In this document: piece by piece, positions 39,874-49,283 of the stretch
Layout of the letters: the number at the start of each line of letters is the position of its first letter
Position numbering within the stretch: the first letter of the stretch is position 1
DNA from: Azophilus sp026709365
GTDB taxonomy: Bacteria > Pseudomonadota > Gammaproteobacteria > Pseudomonadales > Azotimanducaceae
Length of the DNA: 64,000 nt
Assembly: GCA_965200175.1 (NCBI GenBank)
Contig: OZ241345.1
Coordinates: forward strand, 2,666,001-2,730,000
Reading direction: 5' to 3'
Notes under the pieces: generated by a model
Databases searched by the model: none
The model's input: only the letters and a program-made list of their open reading frames with translations
Told to the model about the DNA's origin: nothing
Program-made: the position numbers and the translations under genes

Positions 39874-42417
39874 ATGAAAAACAAGCAAAAACCGATGAGG
39901 CGAACTGCGGCAGCGCTGCTGGCTTGCGCCCTGGCCGCCCAAGCAGCGACGGCAGCCGCTCAGGAGTCCGCCGCCGAGGAGGAGTCCGCCGAGGGCGTGG
40001 TTGAATTGGAAACCTTCGTCGCTGAGGAGGAGGTGGAGGATGAGTTCGGCATCCTGCAGACGGACCCGGTCGACTCCGTGTTCGGCTTCGGCAAGACCGT
40101 GCTGGAGACGCCGCGCTCGGTGTCCTCCATCAGCGCGGAATTCCTGGAGCAGTTCAACGCCACCGGCATCAACGACATCGTCAACTTCGTGCCGGGCACC
40201 TTCACCACCTCGTTCTTCGGCGTGGCCGGCTCGCTGGACATCCGCGGCACTTCGGCGGAAAACTACTTTCGCGGGGTCAAGCGCCTGAACAACGAGGGCA
40301 ACTACCCCACGCCCATCGGCGCCACCGACCGGGTGGACGTGGTGCGCGGCCCGATGTCGCCCATCTCCGGGCCGAGCAAGGTGGGCGGCGCCCTGAACTT
40401 CATTCCCAAGTCCGCCCGCGCCGCCACGGGCCAGTACCTCGATGCGCCCTCGGCGCAGATGAGCTACATGACCGGCAGCTGGAGCCGGAGCGTCCTGACC
40501 GCAGAGGTCGGCGGCCCGGCGGACATTGCCGACCGCAGCGCCGGCTACTACCTGTACGGCGAGCTGACCGACTCCGGCAGCTACTACAACAACGACTTCA
40601 ACAAGCAGACGCTGCTGCAAGGCTCGTTCAACATCGACTTGAGCGAGCGCACCCGAGTGGAGTTCGGCGGCATGTTCCAAAACTGGGAAGGCCACGAAAA
40701 CGGCGGCTGGAACCGGGTGACCCAAGACCTCATCGACCACGGCACCTACATCACCGGCCGCCCCAGCGCCAACATCGACGGGGATTTCGGGGACGGCGAC
40801 GGCCTGATCGAAGAGGCCGAGATCGATGCTTGGGAAGCGACCTTGGCCGGCTTGGTCTCCACCGGCGATCCGTTCACGCCGGGCACCGTGAGCTGCTTCA
40901 CCGGCTTGGTGCCCTTCTGCTTCGAGGGCGACTTCGAGCCGCTGGACGGCGCCAACATCACCCAGGCGCTGGTGGACCAGCTCGGCCTTGGCCTTGACCC
41001 GGCCAGCTTGGGCACGGCGAAGCTCAAGCGCAGCCAAGTGCTGATCACCGACACCGACCAGTACGACACCGAGGCCATCACCTTCTACTTCGACATCATC
41101 CACAACTTCGACAACGGCTGGACGCTGACCAACAAGCTGTTCTTCGACTCCCAGGACTACGTCAACGTCGATGCCTACGGCTTCCACAAGATCGCCGACG
41201 CCTGGGTGGTGGAGGACCAGTTGATCCTCGCCAAGGAATTCGAGTCCAACGCCCTAAGCGGCGCCTTTCAGGTGTCGCCCTCGGTGCGCTTCACCGATGC
41301 GTTCTACGCCCTCGACTTCACCGACGAGATCTTCGACCGGGTGGACCTGACCCAAGGCTTCAACGCCCTCTCCGCCCAGCAGTCGGCAAACCGCGCGCCA
41401 AAGGGCCAGGAAGCCTACAGCGACTATTGGAATTCCGAGTACATGCAACTCGGCCTCGCCGTCCTTGCCGACCTGAAGATCGGCGAGAACCTGAGCCTGC
41501 TGGTGGGCGCGCGCTACGACTACGTTGACGCCGAGGGCGAGAACGGCGACGGCGACGGCCCCATCCGCCTGACCACCTTCGACGCCAACGGGGAGCACAA
41601 GGCCACCAACAGCGACGACGGCTTCACCTACACGGTGAGCGCTTCCTACAGCCTGCCCGGCGGGGTGTCGCCCTACGTCACCATTGCCGAGCAGAAGACC
41701 ATCGTCTCCGGCTCGGCCGGCGACCTCGACACCGAGAACATCTTCAACAAGACCTTCCTCGGCAAGTCGGAGCTGACCGAGGCGGGCGTCAAGGCCAGCC
41801 TGCTGGAGGGGCGGCTGTTCGCCGCCATCGCCTACTACGAGCAGGAGCGCATCGCCTTTGACGCGCAAAGCCCGGTGAGCAACCAGGCGGTGCTGTCCGA
41901 GGGCGTGGAGATCGAGCTGCGCTATGCGCCCATCGACCGGCTAGCGGTAGTGGGCACCTACTCCGACCAGAAGACCGAGGTGCTGACTCCCGGCGGCGTC
42001 ACGTTCAGCTACTTGGGCGCAGCGAACATGCCCCAGATCGATCCGGCCACGCTGTTCAGCGGCATGATCGGCGGCAACCAAGTGGTCGGCGAAAAGACCC
42101 TGCGCGGCGGCATCCCCGAGGTGACCGCCAGTGTCTCCGCCAGCTACCGGTTCACCGAGGCGACCACGGCGTCGCTGAGCCTGACCTACGTTGATGAGGT
42201 GGCGTCCTCGGTGCTCGGCGGCATCGTGCTGCCGGACTACACGCTGGTGAACGCCTCGCTGGTGTATGACAACGACAAGTTCAAGATCGGCCTGTACGCC
42301 AACAACATCACCGACGAGACCTACTTCCGGGGCAACTTCCCCAGCCTGTACGGCAACAACGCCGTGCTGCCGGAGCTGCCGCGCAACTGGGCCGCCGAGG
42401 TCGCCTACAAATTCTAG
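39874..42417 (+). CDS. TonB-dependent outer-membrane receptor
   Basis: An 847-residue outer-membrane receptor. The signal peptide (MKNKQKPMRRTAAALLACAL, cleavage near AAA-QES) is followed by an acidic stretch, the plug domain (TVLETPRSVSSISAEFL ... LDIRGTSAENYFRGV ... RVDVVRGPMSPISGPSKVGG) and a 22-strand-type barrel ending in Phe (AAEVAYKF). The frame is open upstream to 39565, but that lies before the promoter; 39859 is another possible ATG. It brings scarce substrates across the outer membrane using TonB. Sigma-54 control and neighbouring nucleobase deaminases and permeases suggest nitrogen-rich substrates such as purines, not iron. This is inference from context. Confidence 0.9.
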   Translation: MKNKQKPMRRTAAALLACALAAQAATAAAQESAAEEESAEGVVELETFVAEEEVEDEFGILQTDPVDSVFGFGKTVLETPRSVSSISAEFLEQFNATGINDIVNFVPGTFTTSFFGVAGSLDIRGTSAENYFRGVKRLNNEGNYPTPIGATDRVDVVRGPMSPISGPSKVGGALNFIPKSARAATGQYLDAPSAQMSYMTGSWSRSVLTAEVGGPADIADRSAGYYLYGELTDSGSYYNNDFNKQTLLQGSFNIDLSERTRVEFGGMFQNWEGHENGGWNRVTQDLIDHGTYITGRPSANIDGDFGDGDGLIEEAEIDAWEATLAGLVSTGDPFTPGTVSCFTGLVPFCFEGDFEPLDGANITQALVDQLGLGLDPASLGTAKLKRSQVLITDTDQYDTEAITFYFDIIHNFDNGWTLTNKLFFDSQDYVNVDAYGFHKIADAWVVEDQLILAKEFESNALSGAFQVSPSVRFTDAFYALDFTDEIFDRVDLTQGFNALSAQQSANRAPKGQEAYSDYWNSEYMQLGLAVLADLKIGENLSLLVGARYDYVDAEGENGDGDGPIRLTTFDANGEHKATNSDDGFTYTVSASYSLPGGVSPYVTIAEQKTIVSGSAGDLDTENIFNKTFLGKSELTEAGVKASLLEGRLFAAIAYYEQERIAFDAQSPVSNQAVLSEGVEIELRYAPIDRLAVVGTYSDQKTEVLTPGGVTFSYLGAANMPQIDPATLFSGMIGGNQVVGEKTLRGGIPEVTASVSASYRFTEATTASLSLTYVDEVASSVLGGIVLPDYTLVNASLVYDNDKFKIGLYANNITDETYFRGNFPSLYGNNAVLPELPRNWAAEVAYKF

Positions 42418-42458
42418 CCGTCGCCGATCAACCCACCGACAGCCCAAGCGCCGCCAGC

Positions 42459-43307
42459 GTGGGACGCCCTGGCCTGCCCGAGCGCCCCACGCGGGCTGAC
42501 GCCGGGGCTTCGCCAACGGCCGTCGCGCCCCTTGACCGGGGCCAGCCTGCGCTGATTGAACTGGCCGGCGTCGGGAAAACCTTCGACGGCCGGACCAAGG
42601 TGCTGGACGGCATCGACCTGGCGCTGCCCCGCGGCGAGCTTCTGGCGCTCATTGGCCCGAGCGGCTGCGGCAAGTCAACCCTGCTGAAGCTGATCGCCGG
42701 GCTGGTTCGCCAATCCGCGGGGCGCATCGTCGTGGGCGGCGGCGCGCCCGCCGAGGCCGAAGGCAAGCTGGGCTTCGTCTTTCAGGACGCCAACCTGCTG
42801 CCTTGGCTGAACGCCCTGGACAACGTGGCGCTGCCGCTGAAGCTGATGGGCGCGCCGAAGGCGAAGCGTCGGCAAACCGCCCGGGAGATGTTGGACATGG
42901 TGGGCCTGTCACGAGTTCCAAACCACTACCCGCGCGAGCTTTCCGGCGGCATGCGCATGCGGGTGTCCATCGCCCGGGCGCTGGCCACCGGCCCGGAAAT
43001 CCTGCTGCTCGACGAACCCTTCGGCGCGCTCGATGAGATGACCCGGAACAGCCTCAACGAGGAGCTGCTGCGGTTGCGGGAGCAGCAGCGCTGGACCGCC
43101 GTGTTCGTGACCCACTCGGTGTCGGAGGCGGTGTTCCTGTCGTCGCGGATTGCGGTGCTCGCCGCCAATCCCGGGCGCGTCCATACGACCAAGCGCATCG
43201 ACCTGCCCTTCCCGCGCACCGCCCGCACCCGGGAACTGCCGGCCTTCCACGCGCTGGTGGCGGAGGTGACGCGATCGCTGCACAATGTGCCCGGCCAAAC
43301 CGCGTGA
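42459..43307 (+). CDS. ABC transporter ATP-binding protein, NitT/TauT type
   Basis: A 282-residue ABC ATPase of the nitrate/sulfonate/taurine class. Walker A GPSGCGKST, Q-loop FVFQDANLLPW, signature LSGGMRMR, Walker B ILLLDEPFGALDE and the H-loop VTHSVSEA are all intact. It begins with GTG at 42459, about 40 bases after the receptor gene, and an N-terminal extension of about 30 residues precedes the first strand. With the overlapping permease and the lipoprotein downstream it forms a complete importer. Confidence 0.92.
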   Translation: MGRPGLPERPTRADAGASPTAVAPLDRGQPALIELAGVGKTFDGRTKVLDGIDLALPRGELLALIGPSGCGKSTLLKLIAGLVRQSAGRIVVGGGAPAEAEGKLGFVFQDANLLPWLNALDNVALPLKLMGAPKAKRRQTAREMLDMVGLSRVPNHYPRELSGGMRMRVSIARALATGPEILLLDEPFGALDEMTRNSLNEELLRLREQQRWTAVFVTHSVSEAVFLSSRIAVLAANPGRVHTTKRIDLPFPRTARTRELPAFHALVAEVTRSLHNVPGQTA

Positions 43308-44121
43308 GGGCGCCTTGAACAAGCTGGCTGCCAAGTCCCTGCCCTGGCGGGCCCTTGCCTGGCCGTCCGCCTTCGGCATTGCCATGCTGGCGCTTTGGTA
43401 CGCTGCGGTCCTGTGGGGCGGCCTGCCCGAATACCAGCTGCCGGCACCCCACCGAGTCGTCGCGGAGGGGCTGAACGAAGCGCCAACGCTTTGGTCGGGG
43501 CTGCTGCAGACGCTGTACGCCTGCGTCCTGGGATTCACGGCATCGGTGGCGGGCGGCCTGCTGCTGTCCATCCTGCTGGCTTCGAGCAACTGGGCCTACC
43601 AAGGCATCTACCCCTATGTGCTGATGCTGAAGATGATGCCGATCATCGTGCTGGCGCCGATCATCATCATCTGGTTCGGCCAGGGCATCGCCAGCATCAC
43701 GGTGATCACCTTCCTGATTTGCTTCTTCCCGATTGTGGCCAACACGACCATGGGCCTGCGCTCCATCGACCGGGACCTCGCGGCGCTGTTTCAGGTCTAT
43801 GCCGCCACGCCCGCGCAAAGCCTGCTGCACCTGCGCATTCCGGCGGCGCTGCCGTACTTTTTCACCGGCCTCAAGGTCGCCGCCGCCCTGACGCCGATCG
43901 GCGCGCTCTACGGCGACACCGTCGCCGGCATGGGTTCCGGCAGCCAAGCGGGATTGGGGTTCGTGGTGGTCATCTTCAGCTCTCAACTCAAGGTGCCGGC
44001 GCTGTATGCGGCGGCCTTCACCGCCTGCGCCATCGGCTTTTTGTTCGTCGGCCTGGTCAATCTGCTGAGCTGGTGGGCGCTGCGCCGCTGGCATGAGTCC
44101 TATCTCGGGGAGGAGGCCTGA
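43285..44121 (+). CDS. ABC transporter permease, NitT/TauT type
   Basis: A 278-residue BPD_transp_1 permease with six hydrophobic helices and an EAA-like loop (around QVYAATPAQSLLHLRIPAAL). It starts with ATG at 43285, overlapping the ATPase gene by 23 bases; a TTG at 43315 (LNKLAAK) is an alternative. The stop overlaps the binding-protein ATG by one base. It is the single permease of the importer and probably works as a homodimer. Confidence 0.92.
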   Translation: MCPAKPREGALNKLAAKSLPWRALAWPSAFGIAMLALWYAAVLWGGLPEYQLPAPHRVVAEGLNEAPTLWSGLLQTLYACVLGFTASVAGGLLLSILLASSNWAYQGIYPYVLMLKMMPIIVLAPIIIIWFGQGIASITVITFLICFFPIVANTTMGLRSIDRDLAALFQVYAATPAQSLLHLRIPAALPYFFTGLKVAAALTPIGALYGDTVAGMGSGSQAGLGFVVVIFSSQLKVPALYAAAFTACAIGFLFVGLVNLLSWWALRRWHESYLGEEA

Positions 44122-45143
44122 TGCGCCGACGGCTGTTCGGCCTAGCGCTGCTGGCCGGGCTGGCCGCAGGCTGCGGCAGCGGCCCGGCGACCGAGCCCGC
44201 GGCCGGGCCGGCGACCAACGGCCCCGCCAAGGCGGTGCTGCAGACCGACTGGTACGCCCAGCCGGAGCACGGCGGCTTCTACCAAGCGCTCGCCAAGGGC
44301 TTCTACGCCGAGGAGGGCCTCGACGTCGAGATTCGCCCCGGCGCCAACATGAACGCCATCCCGCAGATGGTGGCGCTGGGGCGGGTGGACTTTGCCCTGG
44401 GCGCCATGGACAGCCTCGTGATCCAGAGGGCCAGGGGCATTCCCTTGGTGAGCCTGTTTCCCTACTTCCAGCACGATCCGCAATGCGTCCTCTTCCATCC
44501 GCAATCGGGCATCAAGCGCTTGGAGGACCTCGACGGCCGGGAGGTCATGTTCCAACCCGGCATGATCTACACCGACTTCCTGCAGCGCGCCATGGGGCTG
44601 GACCTCAAGCTGCTGCCGATGGACTGGAGCCTGGCGCGCTTCACCAACGATGAGTCATTCGTCCAGCAGTGCTTTCTCACCAGCGAGCCGGTCGTGCTGC
44701 GTCGGCAGGGCTTTGACCCTGGCGTCATCCCCATGTCGGAGTCGGGATTCGATCCCTACCGCCACGTTTACGCCAACGATGAGCTCGTGGCGACCCAGCC
44801 GGAGATGGTGGCCGGTTTCATCCGCGCCTCCATTCGCGGCTGGCGGGACTTCATGAACGGGGACCCGACCCCGGCGTTCGGCCTGATCATGCAAAACAAC
44901 CCGCAGCAGTCCGTGGCGCTCATGGAGGACACGCTCGCGCAAATGAAGCGGCACAGCCTGACGGAGGGCGACGTCGAGGCCGGCGAGGTGCTGGGGCAGG
45001 TCAACCTGATGCGGGTTCGCAGACTGGTCCAGCAACTGGATGACATCGGCCTGTTGGACCGTCCGGTGACCGCCCAGGAGATCATTGCGCTGTCGGTGCT
45101 GCCCGCATCGCTGGTGGTCGGCGCCAGCCACGGGCCCGGCTAG
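44121..45143 (+). CDS. ABC transporter substrate-binding lipoprotein, NMT1/THI5-like
   Basis: A 340-residue lipoprotein. The signal LFGLALLAGLAAGC gives a lipidated Cys near residue 18, and the mature part begins with the family's LQTDWYAQPEHGGFYQALAKG segment. NMT1/THI5-type binding proteins capture pyrimidines (thiamine precursors), riboflavin, nitriles or alkyl-sulfonates. Here the importer lies between a TonB-dependent receptor and an 8-oxoguanine-deaminase-like gene, so a nucleobase-like ligand is likely. The gene overlaps its neighbours by one base on both sides. Its exact ligand is unknown. Confidence 0.88.
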   Translation: MRRRLFGLALLAGLAAGCGSGPATEPAAGPATNGPAKAVLQTDWYAQPEHGGFYQALAKGFYAEEGLDVEIRPGANMNAIPQMVALGRVDFALGAMDSLVIQRARGIPLVSLFPYFQHDPQCVLFHPQSGIKRLEDLDGREVMFQPGMIYTDFLQRAMGLDLKLLPMDWSLARFTNDESFVQQCFLTSEPVVLRRQGFDPGVIPMSESGFDPYRHVYANDELVATQPEMVAGFIRASIRGWRDFMNGDPTPAFGLIMQNNPQQSVALMEDTLAQMKRHSLTEGDVEAGEVLGQVNLMRVRRLVQQLDDIGLLDRPVTAQEIIALSVLPASLVVGASHGPG

Positions 45144-46498
45144 TGTCCGCAACGCTGATCCGCGGCGCACACGTCTGGCAGCATGGCCCCGCCGACCTGC
45201 GGGTGGCTGGCAACCGGATCGCCGAAATCGGTCCCCGGCTGGACGCGACGCCGGGCGCCGAGGTCGTGGAGGCGCAGGGCCAACTGCTTTATCCCGGACT
45301 GGTCAATGCCCACCACCACGTCGCCCAGTCGTTGAGCAAGGGCCTGCCCGGCGGCATCGACCTGCCGTTGGGCGAGTGGCTGGCGGCGGTGCCCTACCGA
45401 ATCTGGCCGTTGCTGACGCCCGACAGCCTGTACGTCGCGGCCCGCATTGGCTTTGCCGAGCTGCTGCGGGCGGGCTGCACCACCTGCGCCGACCATCACT
45501 ACCTGTACCATGCCGGCAGTTCGCCGGAGTTGGAGGATGCCGTGTTCCAAGCCGCGGACGAAGTCGGCGTTCGCCTGGTGCTCTGCCGGGGCGGACACAC
45601 GGTCGCCGGCTCCCACCGGGGCTTCGCCCATGCCGGGCTGGCGCCGGAATCCCTGGACCAGTGCCTGCGCGGGCTGCAGGACACCGCCGACCGCCGACAC
45701 GATCCGGCTGCCGACGCCATGAGCCGGGTTGCGGTGGCACCCACTTCGCTGGTGCATACCCACAGCGCCGACCACTTGCGCCAACTGGCGGCTTTCGCCG
45801 CCGAGCGCGGGCTGCGGCGGCACAGCCACCTGCTGGAGGTGCAGCACGACAACGAAGCGGCCCAGGCGGCCCACGGCCTGCGGGCGCTGGACTATGCGGA
45901 TTCAGTGGGTTGGTTGGGCGAGGACGTCTGGTATGCGCACTTGGTGCATCTGACTGAGCCGGACGTTGATCGGTTGGCGAAGAGCGGCACCGGCATCGCG
46001 CATTGCCCCACGTCAAACTGCCGATTGGGGTCCGGCGTGGCCCCCGTGCCGGCGATGGCGGCCGCCGGAATGCCCATCTCCCTCGGCGTGGATGGCTCGG
46101 CCTCCGCGGAGTCGGGAAGCCTGGTGGCCGAGATGAACTTGAGCTGGCTGCTGCACCGCGCACTGGCCGGACCCGAGGCCACCAAGGCGGAAACGGTGGC
46201 GCATTGGGCCACCCGCGGCGGCGCCAAGATGCTCGGCTTCGACGACTTGGGGCAGTTGGAGCCTGGCATGCTGGCGGACTTGGCGCTCTATGACCTCGAC
46301 CAGCCACGTTTTCATGGCCTGTGGCAGCCGGAACTGGCGCCGGTGCTGTGCGGCGAGCCGCTGGCCGCCACCAGCGTGATGGTCAACGGACGGTGGCGGC
46401 TGCGTGACGGGGACATCCTCGGGCTGAACCGAGACGACCTGCGCCGCGATGCGGAGCGCGAGCTGGCCCGGCTTCAGGGCCTGGTAGCGCAACACTAG
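45143..46498 (+). CDS. Amidohydrolase, 8-oxoguanine-deaminase-like
   Basis: A 451-residue amidohydrolase-superfamily deaminase with the NAHHHVAQSLSKGLPGG metal motif (around residues 55-71), HSHLLEV, a HLVHL histidine, the AHCPTSNCRLGSG segment and the metal-binding Asp in SLGVDGSAS. This set matches 8-oxoguanine deaminase and related hydroxy-/amino-triazine or cytosine-type deaminases. It starts with GTG at 45143, sharing one base with the binding-protein stop, so uptake and deamination are in one transcript. 8-oxoguanine deaminases convert 8-oxoguanine to urate, which fits the downstream urate-to-allantoin-type pathway. Other aminated purines are possible. Confidence 0.82.
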   Translation: MSATLIRGAHVWQHGPADLRVAGNRIAEIGPRLDATPGAEVVEAQGQLLYPGLVNAHHHVAQSLSKGLPGGIDLPLGEWLAAVPYRIWPLLTPDSLYVAARIGFAELLRAGCTTCADHHYLYHAGSSPELEDAVFQAADEVGVRLVLCRGGHTVAGSHRGFAHAGLAPESLDQCLRGLQDTADRRHDPAADAMSRVAVAPTSLVHTHSADHLRQLAAFAAERGLRRHSHLLEVQHDNEAAQAAHGLRALDYADSVGWLGEDVWYAHLVHLTEPDVDRLAKSGTGIAHCPTSNCRLGSGVAPVPAMAAAGMPISLGVDGSASAESGSLVAEMNLSWLLHRALAGPEATKAETVAHWATRGGAKMLGFDDLGQLEPGMLADLALYDLDQPRFHGLWQPELAPVLCGEPLAATSVMVNGRWRLRDGDILGLNRDDLRRDAERELARLQGLVAQH

Positions 46499-46550
46499 CT
46501 TGAGCCCCAGCTTGCGAACCCCCGACGAACAGGCCAAAGTCCAAAGCCCC

Positions 46551-47849
46551 ATGATGCAACGCTTGGACCGCTTCTTCTCGATCACCGCCCAAGGCAGTTC
46601 GCTGCGCCGAGAGCTCATCGCCGGCATCACCACCTTTCTGGCGATGGCCTACATCACGGTGGTGAACCCGGCCATGCTGTCCGAGACCGGCATGGACTTC
46701 GGCGCCGTGTTCGTGGCGACCTGCCTGGCCGCTGCGGTGGGCACCCTGATCGTCGGCCTGCACGCCAACTACCCCATCGGCATGGCGCCCGGCATGGGGC
46801 AGAACGCCTTCTTCACCCACGGCGTGGTGCTGGGCATGGGCGTCAGTTGGCAGAGCGCCTTGGGCGCGGTGTTCGTTTCCGGCTTGATCTTCTTAGCACT
46901 CAGCGTGCTGCCGGTGCGGGAGTGGCTGATCAACGCCATTCCCCGTTCGCTGAAGCTCGGCATCTCCGCCGGCGTGGGGTTCTTCCTCGGCATCATCGCC
47001 CTCAGCAAGGGCGGCATCGTGGTTGACGACCCCGCCACGCTGGTTGGCCTGGGCAGCCTGCGCGAGCCGCAGGCGGCACTGCTGCTGGCGGGCTTTGCGA
47101 TCATCGCGGCGCTGAGCTACCGCAAGGTCATGGGCGCGGTGATGATCGGCCTGCTGTCGGTGACCGCCGTGGGCTGGGTGACGGGCATTGCGGAATTCCA
47201 CGGCTTGGCCTCGCCGCCCCCTTCGATTGCGCCCGTGTTCCTGCAAATGGACTTCGAGCATCTATTGGAGTGGTCCATGGTGACGGTGGTCGTGACGCTG
47301 CTGCTGGTGGACGTGTTCGACACTGCGGGCACCCTGGTCGGCGTCGCCACCCGCGCCAAAATGCTCGACGAGCGAGGCAGGCTGCCCCGTCTCGGCAAGG
47401 CCCTGCTGGCCGACTCAAGCGCCACCGCCGCCGGCGCCGCGTTGGGCACCTCCTCAACCACCAGCTACATCGAGAGCGCGGCCGGGGTCGAGGCCGGCGG
47501 GCGCACTGGCCTGGCCGCCACGGTCACCGCGGCCCTGTTCCTGCTGTGCCTGTTCGGCGCGCCGCTGGCGCAGAGCATACCGGCCTATGCGGCGGGCGCC
47601 GCACTGCTGTTCGTCGCCTGCCTCATGGCGCGCTCCCTGGCGGACATGAACTGGGACGACATCACCGAAACGACGCCGGCGCTGGTCACCGCGATCGCCA
47701 TGCCGCTGACCTACTCCATCGCCGACGGGATCGGCCTTGGCTTCATTTGCTATGCGGCGATCAAGCTGCTGGCGGGGAGGATCCGCGAATGCCCCGCAGC
47801 CGTGCTGGTGGTGGCCGCAGTGTTCGGCTTGAAGTTCGCCTTTCTGTAG
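46551..47849 (+). CDS. AzgA-type hypoxanthine/guanine/adenine permease
   Basis: A 432-residue NCS2/AzgA-family permease with about 12 to 14 transmembrane helices. Signature segments are TTFLAMAYITVVNPAML, GMAPGMGQNAFF, LVDVFDTAGTLVGVA and GTSSTTSYIESAAGVEAGGR, the classic AzgA set. The ATG at 46551 (MMQRLDRFFSI) gives the usual AzgA start. The frame also opens from a TTG at 46500. It imports purine bases and is followed 95 bases later by guanine deaminase, whose substrate it would supply. Confidence 0.92.
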   Translation: MMQRLDRFFSITAQGSSLRRELIAGITTFLAMAYITVVNPAMLSETGMDFGAVFVATCLAAAVGTLIVGLHANYPIGMAPGMGQNAFFTHGVVLGMGVSWQSALGAVFVSGLIFLALSVLPVREWLINAIPRSLKLGISAGVGFFLGIIALSKGGIVVDDPATLVGLGSLREPQAALLLAGFAIIAALSYRKVMGAVMIGLLSVTAVGWVTGIAEFHGLASPPPSIAPVFLQMDFEHLLEWSMVTVVVTLLLVDVFDTAGTLVGVATRAKMLDERGRLPRLGKALLADSSATAAGAALGTSSTTSYIESAAGVEAGGRTGLAATVTAALFLLCLFGAPLAQSIPAYAAGAALLFVACLMARSLADMNWDDITETTPALVTAIAMPLTYSIADGIGLGFICYAAIKLLAGRIRECPAAVLVVAAVFGLKFAFL

Positions 47850-47944
47850 TTCGCCCGCTGGCATACACTGCCCAGCTGGCGGCGCGAACGATGGCACGGG
47901 CGGCAGTTTGGGGTTTAACGTCACTTGGGATCAGTGTTTGACGC

Positions 47945-49267
47945 ATGGGGACTTTCGCCCAAAACCGCCGCTTTGAAGCGCATCGCGCCGAGCTGATCCA
48001 CAGCCTCGACGACCCGTCGCGCGTCGGCGCCGATGCATCCTTCGTGTACTTTGAGGACGGCCTGTTGGTGGTTGATGAAACGGGCCAGGTCGCCGCGCTG
48101 GGCCCGGCCGCGGAACTGCTGCCGACCCTGCCCCCGGAAACCACGCTGCTTGAGCACCGGGACGGCCTGATTTGCCCCGGCTTCATCGATGCGCACGTCC
48201 ACTATCCGCAAACCGACGTGATCGCCTCCTACGGGGCCCGGCTGCTGGATTGGCTGACCGAGTACACCTTTCCCGCCGAGCGGGCGTTTGCCGACCCCGA
48301 TCTTGCGCAGGCGGTGGCCGAGCGGTTCCTCACCGAGCTGCTGCGCAACGGCACGACCACCGCGCTGGTGTTCTGCACGGTCCACCCGGAATCGGTGGAC
48401 GCCTTTTTTGCCGCAGCCCAGGCGCGGCGCATGCGCATGATCGCCGGCAAGGTGCTCATGGACCGCAATGCCCCAGCCTACCTCAGGGACACGCCGCAGT
48501 CCGGCTGCGACGACAGCCGGACGCTGATTGAGCGATGGCACGGCAAAGGCCGCCTGAGCTATGCGGTGACGCCGCGCTTTGCGCTGACCAGCAGCGACGA
48601 GCAGTTGGCGCGCTCAGGCGAACTGCTGGCCGAGTACCCGGGGCTGCACCTGCACACCCACCTGTCGGAAAGCGAGGAGGAAATCGCCCAAGTGCTGCGA
48701 TTGTTCCCGGACCGCAGCAGCTACCTCGACGTCTATGACCACTTCAACCTGCTGGGCGAACGCTCCTTGTTCGCCCACGGCGTCCACTTGCAGGACGCGG
48801 ATTGCGAGCGGCTGGCGGACGCCGGCGCCGCACTGGCCTTCTGCCCGAGCTCCAACCTCTTCCTGGGCAGCGGCCTGTTTGACCTCGCCAGGATGGAGTC
48901 CCATGAAATCAACGTGGGGCTGGGCACGGACGTCGGCGCCGGCACCAGCTTCTCCCTGCTGCGGACCCTCAACGACGCCTACAAGGTCCAGCAGCTGCGC
49001 CAGCACAGCCTAAGCCCCCTGAAGTCCCTCTACCTCGCCACCCTCGGCGGCGCCCGGGCGTTGCGCCTGCAGGACCGCCTCGGCAATTTCGAGACCGGCA
49101 AGGAGGCGGACTTCCTGGTGCTGGACTGCCACGCCACCCCGTTGATCAGCTACCGCATGGCGCGCGCCGAGCGCATTGAGGAACGCCTGTTTGCGTTGAT
49201 GACCTTGGGCGATGATCGCGTCGTCCGGGAAGCCTTCGTCATAGGCAAGTCGGCCTTCAAGCGCTGA
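47945..49267 (+). CDS. guaD: Guanine deaminase
   Basis: A 440-residue guanine deaminase of the amidohydrolase superfamily, the normal bacterial length. The metal-binding PGFIDAHVHYPQTDVIASYG motif is at about residue 78, followed by TVHPESV, HLHTHLSES, FAHGVHL and GLGTDVGAGTSFSLL. All are hallmarks of GuaD/CAD-type enzymes, which convert guanine to xanthine and ammonia. It follows the AzgA permease and precedes a convergent GNAT gene. The ATG at 47945 is taken as start; no strong ribosome-binding site is seen. With the CDA-fold deaminase at 12031 the window has two possible guanine deaminases. Confidence 0.93.
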   Translation: MGTFAQNRRFEAHRAELIHSLDDPSRVGADASFVYFEDGLLVVDETGQVAALGPAAELLPTLPPETTLLEHRDGLICPGFIDAHVHYPQTDVIASYGARLLDWLTEYTFPAERAFADPDLAQAVAERFLTELLRNGTTTALVFCTVHPESVDAFFAAAQARRMRMIAGKVLMDRNAPAYLRDTPQSGCDDSRTLIERWHGKGRLSYAVTPRFALTSSDEQLARSGELLAEYPGLHLHTHLSESEEEIAQVLRLFPDRSSYLDVYDHFNLLGERSLFAHGVHLQDADCERLADAGAALAFCPSSNLFLGSGLFDLARMESHEINVGLGTDVGAGTSFSLLRTLNDAYKVQQLRQHSLSPLKSLYLATLGGARALRLQDRLGNFETGKEADFLVLDCHATPLISYRMARAERIEERLFALMTLGDDRVVREAFVIGKSAFKR

Positions 49268-49283
49268 ATCCCCATCCGCGCTT

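Noticed and set aside
47850..47944. tRNA or small RNA between the AzgA permease and guaD
   Set aside because: The 95-base spacer has no cloverleaf pairing, and no convincing promoter or terminator pair was found.
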